From: Pristionchus mayeri
Taxonomy: Eukaryota; Nematoda; Chromadorea; Rhabditida; Neodiplogasteridae
Direction: 5' to 3'
DNA length: 64,000 nt
Assembly: GCA_036245805.1 (NCBI GenBank)
Contig: BTRK01000006.1
Coordinates: 19,500,365-19,564,364 of the forward strand
In this document: positions 1-12,959 of the stretch, one piece after another
How the letters are laid out: the number at the start of each line of letters is the position of its first letter
How positions within the stretch are numbered: the stretch's first letter is position 1
Program-made: the position numbers and the translations under genes
The notes under the pieces: generated by a model
What the model was told of the DNA's origin: nothing
Databases searched by the model: none
The model's input: only the letters and a program-made list of their open reading frames with translations

Positions 1-52
1 TTCTAGAAGCTTTGGAACATTTTCAAACTTTCTGAAACATTCTAGAAGCTAT

Positions 53-91
53 GGAACATTTTCGAACTTTCTGGAACATTCTAGAAGCTAT
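53..91. repeat. Reference monomer (39 bp), a diverged dimer of 20 + 19 bp
   Basis: This copy is a clean example of the common unit. Its first half (53-72) is GGAACATTTTCGAACTTTCT. Its second half (73-91) starts with the same eight bases GGAACATT and continues CTAGAAGCTAT. Aligning the halves leaves a shared frame GGAACATTnTnGAAnnT, so the 39-bp unit most likely arose by duplication of a unit of about 20 bp followed by loss of one base. Variation is concentrated at three places: the CGAAC core of the first half, the base after GCT (A, T or G), and the T-run length. Confidence 0.9.
63..87. promoter_or_regulatory. Heat shock element (five contiguous nGAAn/nTTCn pentamers), representative of sites throughout the array
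   Basis: GAA lies at 64-66, TTC at 69-71, GAA at 74-76, TTC at 79-81 and GAA at 84-86, each exactly five bases apart and alternating in orientation. Heat shock factor trimers bind three or more such pentamers, so this is a textbook site by sequence. Upstream, GAA at 54-56 and TTT at 59-61 (one mismatch to TTC) keep the same phase, giving seven in-phase pentamers per monomer before a one-base slip. Monomers with CAAAC or CGTAC lose the first GAA and keep four perfect pentamers. The motif match is seen directly; binding in the cell is inference. Confidence 0.6.
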
Positions 92-208
92 GGAACATTT
101 TCAAACTTTCTGGAACATTCTAGAAGCTATGGAACATTTTCGTACTTTCTGGAACATTCTGGAAGCTTTGGACCATTTTCGAACTTTCTGGAACATTCTA
201 GAAGCTTT

Positions 209-246
209 GGAACATTTTTAACTTTGTGGAACATTCTAGAAGCTTT
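209..246. repeat. 38-bp monomer variant with T5-AAC and TTTGTGG
   Basis: The first half is shortened to 19 bp: a run of five T replaces TTTTCG before AAC, and it ends CTTTGTGG instead of CTTTCTGG. The change destroys both GAA and TTC in this half (TTTGT replaces TTTCT), so the pentamer run is broken here. It recurs as a marker monomer, for example near 1,130, 2,130, 7,135, 18,625, 25,500, 39,400 and 62,830, often two monomers after the marker GCTTTGGACC. It is a useful landmark for aligning higher-order repeats. Confidence 0.85.
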
Positions 247-481
247 GGAACATTTTCAAACTTTCTGGAACATTCTAGAAGCTTTGGAACATTTTCAAAA
301 CTTTCTGGAACATTCTAGAAGCTATGGAACATTTTCGAACTTTCTGGAACATTCTAGAAGCTATGGAACATTTTCAAACTTTCTGGAACATTCTAGAAGC
401 TATGGAACATTTTCGTACTTTCTGGAACATTCTAGAAGCTGTGGAACATTTTCGTACTTTCTGGAACATTCTAGAAGCTTT

Positions 482-500
482 GGAACATTCTAGAAGCTTT
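482..500. repeat. 19-bp half monomer (GGAACATTCTAGAAGCTTT), recurrent landmark
   Basis: One copy lacks the 20-bp first half, leaving only the second half between two TTCTAGAAGC words. The GGAACATT shared by both halves would allow this by slippage or unequal pairing. The next unit usually reads GCAACATTTTCGAAC and is followed by CTGTAACATT, so the three changes travel together. The cassette recurs widely, for example near 1,400, 2,790, 3,865, 5,600, 8,570, 16,090, 18,010, 22,450, 26,310, 30,140, 33,370, 44,930, 47,720, 52,595, 61,400 and 63,330. One loss of the 19-bp piece is visible near 40,640. Confidence 0.9.
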
Positions 501-2551
501 GCAACATTTTCGAACTTTCTGTAACATTCTAGAAGCTGTGGAACATTTTTTAACTTTCTGGAACATTCTAGAAGCTATGGAACATTTTCGTACTTTCTGG
601 AACATTCTAGAAGCTATGGAACATTTTCGTACTTTCTGGAACATTCTAGAAGCTGTGGAACATTTTCAGTACTTTCTGGAACATTCTAGAAGCTATGGAA
701 CATTTTCGTACTTTCTGGAACATTCTAGAAGCTGTGGAACATTTTTTTAACTTTCTGGAACATTCTAGAAGCTTTGGAACATTTTCGAACTTTCTGGAAC
801 ATTCTAGAAGCTTTGGAACATTTTCGAACTTTCTGGAACATTCTAGAAGCTGTGGAACATTTTTTTAACTTTCTGGAACATTCTAGAAGCTATGGAACAT
901 TTTCGAACTTTCTGGAACATTCTAGAAGCTATGGAACATTTTCGAACTTTCTGGAACATTCTAGAAGCTTTGGAACATTTTCAAACTTTCTGGAACATTC
1001 TAGAAGCTTTGGAACATTTTCAAACTTTCTGAAACATTCTAGAAGCTATGGAACATTTTCGTACTTTCTGGAACATTCTGGAAGCTTTGGACCATTTTCG
1101 AACTTTCTGGAACATTCTAGAAGCTTTGGAACATTTTTAACTTTGTGGAACATTCTAGAAGCTTTGGAACATTTTCAAACTTTCTGGAACATTCTAGAAG
1201 CTTTGGAACATTTTCAAAACTTTCTGGAACATTCTAGAAGCTATGGAACATTTTCGAACTTTCTGGAACATTCTAGAAGCTATGGAACATTTTCAAACTT
1301 TCTGGAACATTCTAGAAGCTATGGAACATTTTCGTACTTTCTGGAACATTCTAGAAGCTGTGGAACATTTTCGTACTTTCTGGAACATTCTAGAAGCTTT
1401 GGAACATTCTAGAAGCTTTGCAACATTTTCGAACTTTCTGTAACATTCTAGAAGCTGTGGAACATTTTTTAACTTTCTGGAACATTCTAGAAGCTATGGA
1501 ACATTTTCGTACTTTCTGGAACATTCTAGAAGCTATGGAACATTTTCGTACTTTCTGGAACATTCTAGAAGCTGTGGAACATTTTCAGTACTTTCTGGAA
1601 CATTCTAGAAGCTATGGAACATTTTCGTACTTTCTGGAACATTCTAGAAGCTGTGGAACATTTTTTTAACTTTCTGGAACATTCTAGAAGCTTTGGAACA
1701 TTTTCGAACTTTCTGGAACATTCTAGAAGCTTTGGAACATTTTCGAACTTTCTGGAACATTCTAGAAGCTGTGGAACATTTTTTTAACTTTCTGGAACAT
1801 TCTAGAAGCTATGGAACATTTTCGAACTTTCTGGAACATTCTAGAAGCTATGGAACATTTTCGAACTTTCTGGAACATTCTAGAAGCTTTGGAACATTTT
1901 CAAACTTTCTGGAACATTCTAGAAGCTTTGGAACATTTTCAAACTTTCTGAAACATTCTAGAAGCTATGGAACATTTTCGAACTTTCTGGAACATTCTAG
2001 AAGCTATGGAACATTTTCAAACTTTCTGGAACATTCTAGAAGCTATGGAACATTTTCGTACTTTCTGGAACATTCTGGAAGCTTTGGACCATTTTCGAAC
2101 TTTCTGGAACATTCTAGAAGCTTTGGAACATTTTTAACTTTGTGGAACATTCTAGAAGCTTTGGAACATTTTCAAACTTTCTGGAACATTCTAGAAGCTT
2201 TGGAACATTTTCGAACTTTCTGGAACATTCTAGAAGCTATGGAACATTTTCAAACTTTCTGAAACATTCTAGAAGCTTTGGAACATTTTCGAACTTTCTG
2301 GAACATTCTAGAAGCTTTGGAACATTTTCAAACTTTCTGGAACATTCTAGAAGCTTTGGAACATTTTCAAACTTTCTGGAACATTCTAGAAGCTATGGAA
2401 CATTTTCAAACTTTCTGGAACATTCTAGAAGCTTTGGAACATTTTCAAAACTTTCTGGAACATTCTAGAAGCTATGGAACATTTTCGAACTTTCTGGAAC
2501 ATTCTAGAAGCTATGGAACATTTTCAAACTTTCTGGAACATTCTAGAAGCT

Positions 2552-4707
2552 ATGGAACATTTTCAAACTTTCTGGAACATTCTAGAAGCTTTGGAACATT
2601 TTCAAAACTTTCTGGAACATTCTAGAAGCTATGGAACATTTTCGAACTTTCTGGAACATTCTAGAAGCTATGGAACATTTTCAAACTTTCTGGAACATTC
2701 TAGAAGCTATGGAACATTTTCGTACTTTCTGGAACATTCTAGAAGCTGTGGAACATTTTCGTACTTTCTGGAACATTCTAGAAGCTTTGGAACATTCTAG
2801 AAGCTTTGCAACATTTTCGAACTTTCTGTAACATTCTAGAAGCTGTGGAACATTTTTTAACTTTCTGGAACATTCTAGAAGCTATGGAACATTTTCGTAC
2901 TTTCTGGAACATTCTAGAAGCTATGGAACATTTTCGTTCTTTCTGGAACATTCTAGAAGCTGTGGAACATTTTCAGTACTTTCTGGAACATTCTAGAAGC
3001 TATGGAACATTTTCGTACTTTCTGGAACATTCTAGAAGCTTTGGAACATTTTCGAACTTTCTGTAACATTCTAGAAGCTGTGGAACATTTTTTTAACTTT
3101 CTGGAACATTCTAGAAGCTATGGAACATTTTCAAACTTTCTGGAACATTCTAGAAGCTATGGAACATTTTCGTACTTTCTGGAACATTCTAGAACCTTTG
3201 GTACATTTTCGAACTTTCTGGAACATTCTAGAAGCGATGGAACATTTTCGTACTTTCTGGAACATTCTAGAAGCTATGGAACATTTTCGTACTTTCTGAA
3301 ACATTCTAGAAGCTGTGGAACATTTTCAGTACTTTCTGGAACATTCTAGAAGCTATGGAACATTTTCGTACTTTCTGGAACATTCTAGAAGCTTTGAAAC
3401 ATTTTCGAACTTTCTGTAACATTCTAGAAGCTGTGGAACATTTTTTTAACTTTCTGGAACATTCTAGAAGCTATGGAACATTTTCAAACTTTCTGGAACA
3501 TTCTAGAAGCTATGGAACATTTTCGTACTTTCTGGAACATTCTAGAAGCTGTGGAACATTTTCGAACTTTCTGGAACATTCTAGAAGCTTTGGAACATTT
3601 TCGAACTTTCTGGAACATTCTAGAAGCTATGGAACATTTTCAAACTTTCTGGAACATTCTAGAAGCTTTGGAACATTTTCAAAACTTTCTGGAACATTCT
3701 AGAAGCTATGGAACATTTTCGAACTTTCTGGAACATTCTAGAAGCTATGGAACATTTTCAAACTTTCTGGAACATTCTAGAAGCTATGGAACATTTTCGT
3801 ACTTTCTGGAACATTCTAGAAGCTGTGGAACATTTTCGTACTTTCTGGAACATTCTAGAAGCTTTGGAACATTCTAGAAGCTTTGCAACATTTTCGAACT
3901 TTCTGTAACATTCTAGAAGCTGTGGAACATTTTTTAACTTTCTGGAACATTCTAGAAGCTATGGAACATTTTCGTACTTTCTGGAACATTCTAGAAGCTA
4001 TGGAACATTTTCGTTCTTTCTGGAACATTCTAGAAGCTGTGGAACATTTTCAGTACTTTCTGGAACATTCTAGAAGCTATGGAACATTTTCGTACTTTCT
4101 GGAACATTCTAGAAGCTTTGGAACATTTTCGAACTTTCTGTAACATTCTAGAAGCTGTGGAACATTTTTTTAACTTTCTGGAACATTCTAGAAGCTATGG
4201 AACATTTTCAAACTTTCTGGAACATTCTAGAAGCTATGGAACATTTTCGTACTTTCTGGAACATTCTAGAACCTTTGGTACATTTTCGAACTTTCTGGAA
4301 CATTCTAGAAGCTATGGAACATTTTCGTACTTTCTGGAACATTCTAGAAGCTATGGAACATTTTCGTACTTTCTGAAACATTCTAGAAGCTGTGGAACAT
4401 TTTCAGTACTTTCTGGAACATTCTAGAAGCTATGGAACATTTTCGTACTTTCTGGAACATTCTAGAAGCTTTGGAACATTTTCGAACTTTCTGTAACATT
4501 CTAGAAGCTGTGGAACATTTTTTTAACTTTCTGGAACATTCTAGAAGCTATGGAACATTTTCAAACTTTCTGGAACATTCTAGAAGCTATGGAACATTTT
4601 CGTACTTTCTGGAACATTCTAGAAGCTGTGGAACATTTTCGAACTTTCTGGAACATTCTAGAAGCTTTGGAACATTTTCGAACTTTCTGGAACATTCTAG
4701 AAGCTAT
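2552..4707. repeat. Higher-order repeat, period 1077 bp, two copies
   Basis: Variant order is the same in 2552-3629 and 3630-4707, checked at several points 1,077 bp apart (for example 2631/3708, 2806/3883, 3002/4079 and 3355/4432). Both carry the half-monomer cassette, the CGTTC marker (near 2,935 and 4,012) and the GAACCTTTGGTAC marker. A GAAGCGATGG variant near 3,233 and a TTTGAAACATT variant near 3,394 occur only in the first copy. Edges are approximate. Confidence 0.85.
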
Positions 4708-7700
4708 GGAACATTTTCAAACTTTCTGGAACATTCTAGAAGCTTTGGAACATTTTCAAACTTTCTGGAACATTCTAGAAGCTTTGGAACAATTTCAAAC
4801 TTTCTGGAACATTCTAGAAGCTATGGAACATTTTTAACTTTGTGGAACATTCTAGAAGCTATGGAACATTTTCAACTTTCTGGAACATTCTAGAAGCTGT
4901 GGAACATTTTTTTAACTTTCTGGAACATTCTGGAAGCTTTGGAACATTTTCAAACTTTCTGGAACATTCTAGAAGCTATGGAACATTTTAAACTTTGTGG
5001 AACATTCTAGAAGCTATGGAACATTTTCAACTTTCTGGAACATTCTAGAAGCTTTGGAACATTTCCGAACTTTCTGGAACATTCTAGAAGCTATGGAACA
5101 TTTTCAAACTTTCTGGAACATTCTAGAAGCTATGGAACATTTTCGTACTTTCTGGAACATCCTAGAAGCTATGGAACATTTTCGAACTTTCTGGAACATT
5201 TTAGAAGCTTTGGAACATTTTCGAACTTTCTGGAACATTCTAGAAGCTATGGAACATTTTCGTACTTTCTGGAACATCCTAGAAGCTATGGATCATTTTC
5301 GTACTTTCCGGAACATTCTAGAACCTTTGGTACATTTTCAAACTTTCTGGAACATTCTAGAAGCTATGGAACATTTTCAAACTTTCTGGAACATTCTAGA
5401 AGCTATGGAACATTTTCGTACTTTCTGGAACATTCTGGAAGCTTTGGACCATTTTCGAACTTTCTGGAACATTCTAGAAGCTATGGAACATTTTCAAAGT
5501 TTCTGGAACATTCTAGAAGCTATGGAACATTTTCGTACTTTCTGGAACATTCTAGAAGCTGTGGAACATTTTCGTACTTTCTGGAACATTCTAGAAGCTT
5601 TGGAACATTCTAGAAGCTTTGCAACATTTTCGAACTTTCTGTAACATTCTAGAAGCTGTGGAACATTTTTTAAACTTTCTGGAACATTCTAGAAGCTATG
5701 GAACATTTTCGTACTTTCTGGAACATTCTAGAAGCTATGGAACATTTTCGTACTTTCTGGAACATTCTAGAAGCTATGGAACATTTTCGTACTTTCTGGA
5801 ACATTCTAGAAGCTTTGGAACATTTTCGAACTTTCTGTAACATTCTAGAAGCTGTGGAACATTTTTTTAACTTTCTGGAACATTCTAGAAGCTATGGAAC
5901 ATTTTCAAACTTTCTGGAACATTCTAGAAGCTATGGAACATTTTCGTACTTTCTGGAACATTCTAGAACCTTTGGTACATTTTCGAACTTTCTGGAACAT
6001 TCTAGAAGCTATGGAACATTTTCGTACTTTCTTTAACATTCTAGAAGCTATGGAACATTTTCGTACTTTCTGGAACATTCTAGAAGCTGTGGAACATTTT
6101 CAGTACTTTCTGGAACATTCTAGAAGCTATGGAACATTTTCGTACTTTCTGGAACATTCTAGAAGCTTTGGAACATTTTCGAACTTTCTGTAACATTCTA
6201 GAAGCTGTGGAACATTTTTTTAACTTTCTGGAAGATTCTAGAAGCTATGAAACATTTTCGTACTTTCTGGAACATTCTAGAAGCTGTGGAACATTTTCAG
6301 TACTTTCTGGAACATTCTAGAAGCTATGGAACATTTTCGTACTTTCTGGAACATTTTAGAAGCTGTGGAACATTTTCGTACTTTCTGGAACATTCTAGAA
6401 GCTTTGGAACATTCTAGAAGCTTTGGAACATTTTCGAACTTTCTGTAACATTCTAGAAGCTGTGGAACATTTTTTTAACTTTCTGGAACATTCTAGAAGC
6501 TATGGAACATTTTCGTACTTTCTGGAACATTCTAGAAGCTATGGAACATTTTCGAACTTTCTGGAACATTCTAGAAGCTTTGGAACATTTTCGAACTTTC
6601 TGGAACATTCTAGAAGCTGTGGAACATTTTTTTAACTTTCTGGAACATTCTAGAAGCTATGGAACATTTTCGAACTTTCTGGAACATTCTAGAAGCTATG
6701 GAACATTTTCGAACTTTCTGGAACATTCTAGAAGCTTTGGAACATTTTCAAACTTTCTGGAACATTCTAGAAGCTTTGGAACATTTTCGAACTTTCTGGA
6801 ACATTCTAGAAGCTATGGAACATTTTCAAACTTTCTGAAACATTCTAGAAGCTTTGGAACATTTTCGAACTTTCTGGAACATTCTAGAAGCTTTGGAACA
6901 TTTTCAAACTTTCTGGAACATTCTAGAAGCTTTGGAACATTTTCAAACTTTCTGAAACATTCTAGAAGCTATGGAACATTTTCGAACTTTCTGGAACATT
7001 CTAGAAGCTATGGAACATTTTCAAACTTTCTGGAACATTCTAGAAGCTATGGAACATTTTCGTACTTTCTGGAACATTCTGGAAGCTTTGGACCATTTTC
7101 GAACTTTCTGGAACATTCTAGAAGCTTTGGAACATTTTTAACTTTGTGGAACATTCTAGAAGCTTTGGAACATTTTCAAACTTTCTGGAACATTCTAGAA
7201 GCTTTGGAACATTTTCGAACTTTCTGGAACATTCTAGAAGCTATGGAACATTTTCAAACTTTCTGAAACATTCTAGAAGCTTTGGAACATTTTCGAACTT
7301 TCTGGAACATTCTAGAAGCTTTGGAACATTTTCAAACTTTCTGGAACATTCTAGAAGCTTTGGAACATTTTCAAAACTTTCTGGAACATTCTAGAAGCTA
7401 TGGAACATTTTCGAACTTTCTGGAACATTCTAGAAGCTATGGAACATTTTCAAACTTTCTGGAACATTCTAGAAGCTATGGAACATTTTCAAACTTTCTG
7501 GAACATTCTAGAAGCTTTGGAACATTTTCAAAACTTTCTGGAACATTCTAGAAGCTATGGAACATTTTCGAACTTTCTGGAACATTCTAGAAGCTGTGGA
7601 ACATTTTCGAACTTTCTGGAACATTCTAGAAGCTTTGGAACATTTTCGAACTTTCTGGAACATTCTAGAAGCTATGGAACATTTTCAAACTTTCTGGAAC

Positions 7701-9430
7701 ATTCTAGAAGCTTTGGAACATTTTCAAACTTTCTGGAACATTCTAGAAGCTTTGGAACAATTTCAAACTTTCTGGAACATTCTAGAAGCTATGGAACATT
7801 TTAAACTTTGTGGAACATTCTAGAAGCTATGGAACATTTTCAACTTTCTGGAACATTCTAGAAGCTGTGGAACATTTTTTTAACTTTCTGGAACATTCTG
7901 GAAGCTTTGGAACATTTTCAAACTTTCTGGAACATTCTAGAAGCTATGGAACATTTTAAACTTTGTGGAACATTCTAGAAGCTATGGAACATTTTCAACT
8001 TTCTGGAACATTCTAGAAGCTTTGGAACATTTTCGAACTTTCTGGAACATTCTAGAAGCTATGGAACATTTTCAAACTTTCTGGAACATTCTAGAAGCTA
8101 TGGAACATTTTCGTACTTTCTGGAACATCCTAGAAGCTATGGAACATTTTCGAACTTTCTGGAACATTTTAGAAGCTTTGGAACATTTTCGAACTTTCTG
8201 GAACATTCTAGAAGCTATGGAACATTTTCGTACTTTCTGGAACATCCTAGAAGCTATGGATCATTTTCGTACTTTCCGGAACATTCTAGAACCTTTGGTA
8301 CATTTTCAAACTTTCTGGAACATTCTAGAAGCTATGGAACATTTTCAAACTTTCTGGAACATTCTAGAAGCTATGGAACATTTTCGTACTTTCTGGAACA
8401 TTCTGGAAGCTTTGGACCATTTTCGAACTTTCTGGAACATTCTAGAAGCTATGGAACATTTTCAAACTTTCTGGAACATTCTAGAAGCTATGGAACATTT
8501 TCGTACTTTCTGGAACATTCTAGAAGCTGTGGAACATTTTCGTACTTTCTGGAACATTCTAGAAGCTTTGGAACATTCTAGAAGCTTTGCAACATTTTCG
8601 AACTTTCTGTAACATTCTAGAAGCTGTGGAACATTTTTTTAACTTTCTGGAACATTCTAGAAGCTATGGAACATTTTCGTACTTTCTGGAACATTCTAGA
8701 AGCTATGGAACATTTTCGTACTTTCTGGAACATTCTAGAAGCTATGGAACATTTTCGTACTTTCTGGAACATTCTAGAAGCTTTGGAACATTTTCGAACT
8801 TTCTGTAACATTCTAGAAGCTGTGGAACATTTTTTTAACTTTCTGGAACATTCTAGAAGCTATGGAACATTTTCAAACTTTCTGGAACATTCTAGAAGCT
8901 ATGGAACATTTTCGTACTTTCTGGAACATTCTAGAACCTTTGGTACATTTTCGAACTTTCTGGAACATTCTAGAAGCTATGGAACATTTTCGTACTTTCT
9001 TTAACATTCTAGAAGCTATGGAACATTTTCGTACTTTCTGGAACATTCTAGAAGCTGTGGAACATTTTCAGTACTTTCTGGAACATTCTAGAAGCTATGG
9101 AACATTTTCGTACTTTCTGGAACATTCTAGAAGCTTTGGAACATTTTCGAACTTTCTGTAACATTCTAGAAGCTGTGGAACATTTTTTTAACTTTCTGGA
9201 AGATTCTAGAAGCTATGAAACATTTTCGTACTTTCTGGAACATTCTAGAAGCTGTGGAACATTTTCAGTACTTTCTGGAACATTCTAGAAGCTATGGAAC
9301 ATTTTCGTACTTTCTGGAACATTTTAGAAGCTGTGGAACATTTTCGTACTTTCTGGAACATTCTAGAAGCTTTGGAACATTCTAGAAGCTTTGGAACATT
9401 TTCGAACTTTCTGTAACATTCTAGAAGCTG
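4590..9430. repeat. Higher-order repeat, period 2968 bp, one full and one partial copy
   Basis: The marker TTTGGAACAATTTC at 4783 recurs at 7751, and many later markers keep the same 2,968-bp offset up to about 9,430. After that the first copy has a T7 run where the second has CAAAC. Shared markers include CATCCTAGAAGC, TGGATCATT, TTTCCGG, GAACCTTTGGTAC, CTTTCTTTAAC and GAAGATTCTAGAAGCTATGAAAC. The block holds the first appearance of the marker set that dominates 42-63 kb. Confidence 0.85.
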
Positions 9431-9469
9431 TGGAACATTTTCAAACTTTCTGGAACATTCTAGAAGCTA

Positions 9470-11620
9470 TGGAACATTTTCGTACTTTCTGGAACATTCT
9501 AGAAGCTATGGAACATTTTCGAACTTTCTGGAACATTCTAGAAGCTTTGGAACATTTTCGAACTTTCTGGAACATTCTAGAAGCTGTGGAACATTTTTTT
9601 AACTTTCTGGAACATTCTAGAAGCTGTGGAACATTTTCGAACTTTCTGGAACATTCTAGAAGCTGTGGAACATTTTCGAACTTTCTGGAACATTCTAGAA
9701 GCTTTGGAACATTTTCAAACTTTCTGGAACATTCTAGAAGCTTTGGAACATTTTCAAACTTTCTGAAACATTCTAGAAGCTATGGAACATTTTCGAACTT
9801 TCTGGAACATTCTAGAAGCTATGGAACATTTTCAAACTTTCTGGAACATTCTAGAAGCTGTGGAACATTTTCAGTACTTTCTGGAACATTCTAGAAGCTA
9901 TGGAACATTTTCGTACTTTCTGGAACATTTTAGAAGCTGTGGAACATTTTCGTACTTTCTGGAACATTCTAGAAGCTTTGGAACATTCTAGAAGCTTTGG
10001 AACATTTTCGAACTTTCTGTAACATTCTAGAAGCTGTGGAACATTTTCAAACTTTCTGGAACATTCTAGAAGCTATTTAACATTTTCGTACTTTCTGGAA
10101 CATTCTAGAAGCTATGGAACATTTTCGAACTTTCTGGAACATTCTAGAAGCTTTGGAACATTTTCGAACTTTCTGGAACATTCTAGAAGCTGTGGAACAT
10201 TTTTTTAACTTTCTGGAACATTCTAGAAGCTATGGAACATTTTCGAACTTTCTGGAACATTCTAGAAGCTGTGGAACATTTTCGAACTTTCTGGAACATT
10301 CTAGAAGCTTTGGAACATTTTCAAACTTTCTGGAACATTCTAGAAGCTTTGGAACATTTTCAAACTTTCTGAAACATTCTAGAAGCTATGGAACATTTTC
10401 GAACTTTCTGGAACATTCTAGAAGCTATGGAACATTTTCAAACTTTCTGGAACATTCTAGAAGCTATGGAACATTTTCGTACTTTCTGGAACATTCTGGA
10501 AGCTTTGGACCATTTTCGAACTTTCTGGAACATTCTAGAAGCTTTGGAACATTTTCGTACTTTCTGGAACATTCTAGAAGCTATGGAACATTTTCGAACT
10601 TTCTGGAACATTCTAGAAGCTTTGGAACATTTTCGAACTTTCTGGAACATTCTAGAAGCTGTGGAACATTTTTTTAACTTTCTGGAACATTCTAGAAGCT
10701 ATGGAACATTTTCGAACTTTCTGGAACATTCTAGAAGCTGTGGAACATTTTCGAACTTTCTGGAACATTCTAGAAGCTTTGGAACATTTTCAAACTTTCT
10801 GGAACATTCTAGAAGCTTTGGAACATTTTCAAACTTTCTGAAACATTCTAGAAGCTATGGAACATTTTCGAACTTTCTGGAACATTCTAGAAGCTATGGA
10901 ACATTTTCAAACTTTCTGGAACATTCTAGAAGCTGTGGAACATTTTCAGTACTTTCTGGAACATTCTAGAAGCTATGGAACATTTTCGTACTTTCTGGAA
11001 CATTTTAGAAGCTGTGGAACATTTTCGTACTTTCTGGAACATTCTAGAAGCTTTGGAACATTCTAGAAGCTTTGGAACATTTTCGAACTTTCTGTAACAT
11101 TCTAGAAGCTGTGGAACATTTTCAAACTTTCTGGAACATTCTAGAAGCTATTTAACATTTTCGTACTTTCTGGAACATTCTAGAAGCTATGGAACATTTT
11201 CGAACTTTCTGGAACATTCTAGAAGCTTTGGAACATTTTCGAACTTTCTGGAACATTCTAGAAGCTGTGGAACATTTTTTTAACTTTCTGGAACATTCTA
11301 GAAGCTATGGAACATTTTCGAACTTTCTGGAACATTCTAGAAGCTGTGGAACATTTTCGAACTTTCTGGAACATTCTAGAAGCTTTGGAACATTTTCAAA
11401 CTTTCTGGAACATTCTAGAAGCTTTGGAACATTTTCAAACTTTCTGAAACATTCTAGAAGCTATGGAACATTTTCGAACTTTCTGGAACATTCTAGAAGC
11501 TATGGAACATTTTCAAACTTTCTGGAACATTCTAGAAGCTATGGAACATTTTCGTACTTTCTGGAACATTCTGGAAGCTTTGGACCATTTTCGAACTTTC
11601 TGGAACATTCTAGAAGCTTT
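9470..11620. repeat. Higher-order repeat, period 1075 bp, two copies
   Basis: Variant order matches between about 9,470-10,545 and 10,546-11,620. GGACC at 10507 and 11582 confirms the spacing, and the odd GCTATTTAACATT monomer appears near 10,073 and 11,148. Distinctive GCTGT monomers followed by CGAAC occur in both. Edges are approximate to one or two monomers. Confidence 0.82.
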
Positions 11621-11891
11621 GGAACATTTTTAACTTTGTGGAACATTCTAGAAGCTTTGGAACATTTTCAAACTTTCTGGAACATTCTAGAAGCTTTGGA
11701 ACATTTTCGAACTTTCTGGAACATTCTAGAAGCTATGGAAAATTTTCAAACTTTCTGAAACATTCTAGAAGCTTTGGAACATTTTCGAACTTTCTGGAAC
11801 ATTCTAGAAGCTTTGGAACATTTTCAAACTTTCTGGAACATTCTAGAAGCTTTGGAACATTTTCAAAACTTTCTGGAACATTCTAGAAGCT

Positions 11892-12470
11892 ATGGAACAT
11901 TTTCGAACTTTCTGGAACATTCTAGAAGCTATGGAACATTTTCAAACTTTCTGGAACATTCTAGAAGCTATGGAACATTTTCAAACTTTCTGGAACATTC
12001 TAGAAGCTTTGGAACATTTTCAAAACTTTCTGGAACATTCTAGAAGCTATGGAACATTTTCGAACTTTCTGGAACATTCTAGAAGCTGTGGAACATTTTC
12101 AGTACTTTCTGGAACATTCTAGAAGCTATGGAACATTTTCGTACTTTCTGGAACATTTTAGAAGCTGTGGAACATTTTCGTACTTTCTGGAACATTCTAG
12201 AAGCTTTGGAACATTCTAGAAGCTTTGGAACATTTTCGAACTTTCTGTAACATTCTAGAAGCTGTGGAACATTTTTTTAACTTTCTGGAACATTCTAGAA
12301 GCTATGGAACATTTTCGTACTTTCTGGAACATTCTAGAAGCTATGGAACATTTTCGAACTTTCTGGAACATTCTAGAAGCTGTGGAACATTTTTTTAACT
12401 TTCTGGAACATTCTAGAAGCTATGGAACATTTTCGAACTTTCTGGAACATTCTAGAAGCTATGGAACATT
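11892..12470. repeat. Block repeated 2,920 bp downstream (14,812-15,390)
   Basis: The order of CAAAAC, CAGTAC, CATTTTAGAAGC, half-monomer and T7 variants here is the same as at about 14,812-15,390. Beyond this the offset shrinks to 2,764 bp (12753 pairs with 15517), a loss of 156 bp, or four monomers, from the downstream copy. The 883-bp block lies between the two copies. Confidence 0.75.
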
Positions 12471-12959
12471 TTCGAACTTTCTGGAACATTCTAGAAGCTT
12501 TGGAACATTTTCAAACTTTCTGGAACATTCTAGAAGCTTTGGAACATTTTCAAACTTTCTGAAACATTCTAGAAGCTATGGAACATTTTCGAACTTTCTG
12601 GAACATTCTAGAAGCTATGGAACATTTTCAAACTTTCTGGAACATTCTAGAAGCTATGGAACATTTTCGTACTTTCTGGAACATTCTGGAAGCTTTGGAC
12701 CATTTTCGAACTTTCTGGAACATTCTAGAAGCTTTGGAACATTCTTAACTTTGTGGAACATTCTAGAAGCTTTGGAACATTTTCAAACTTTCTGGAACAT
12801 TCTAGAAGCTTTGGAACATTTTCGAACTTTCTGGAACATTCTAGAAGCTATGGAACATTTTCAAACTTTCTGAAACATTCTAGAAGCTTTGGAACATTTT
12901 CGAACTTTCTGGAACATTCTAGAAGCTATGGAACATTTTCAAACTTTCTGGAACATTCT

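Larger units (their letters stand above)
118..1955. repeat. Higher-order repeat, period 919 bp, two copies
   Basis: The same order of monomer variants occurs at 118-1036 and 1037-1955. Landmarks are 919 bp apart: GGACC at 170 and 1089, and the half-monomer cassette near 482 and 1401. A third, longer partial copy begins afterwards, with GGACC at 2086, 997 bp further on. The difference of 78 bp is two monomers that the second copy lacks. Boundaries are good to about one monomer. Confidence 0.85.

Noticed and set aside
209..246. T-run variants as poly(A) or RNA polymerase III terminator signals
   Set aside because: T runs of four to eight bases recur in essentially all monomers as normal variants, and no promoter boxes or RNA genes sit upstream of them.
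8617..8811. Reverse-strand basic 13-residue repeat peptides (FQKVRKCSIASR type) as antimicrobial-like proteins
   Set aside because: The basic composition follows from the complement of the monomer and appears wherever that frame stays open. No signal peptide or gene structure accompanies it.
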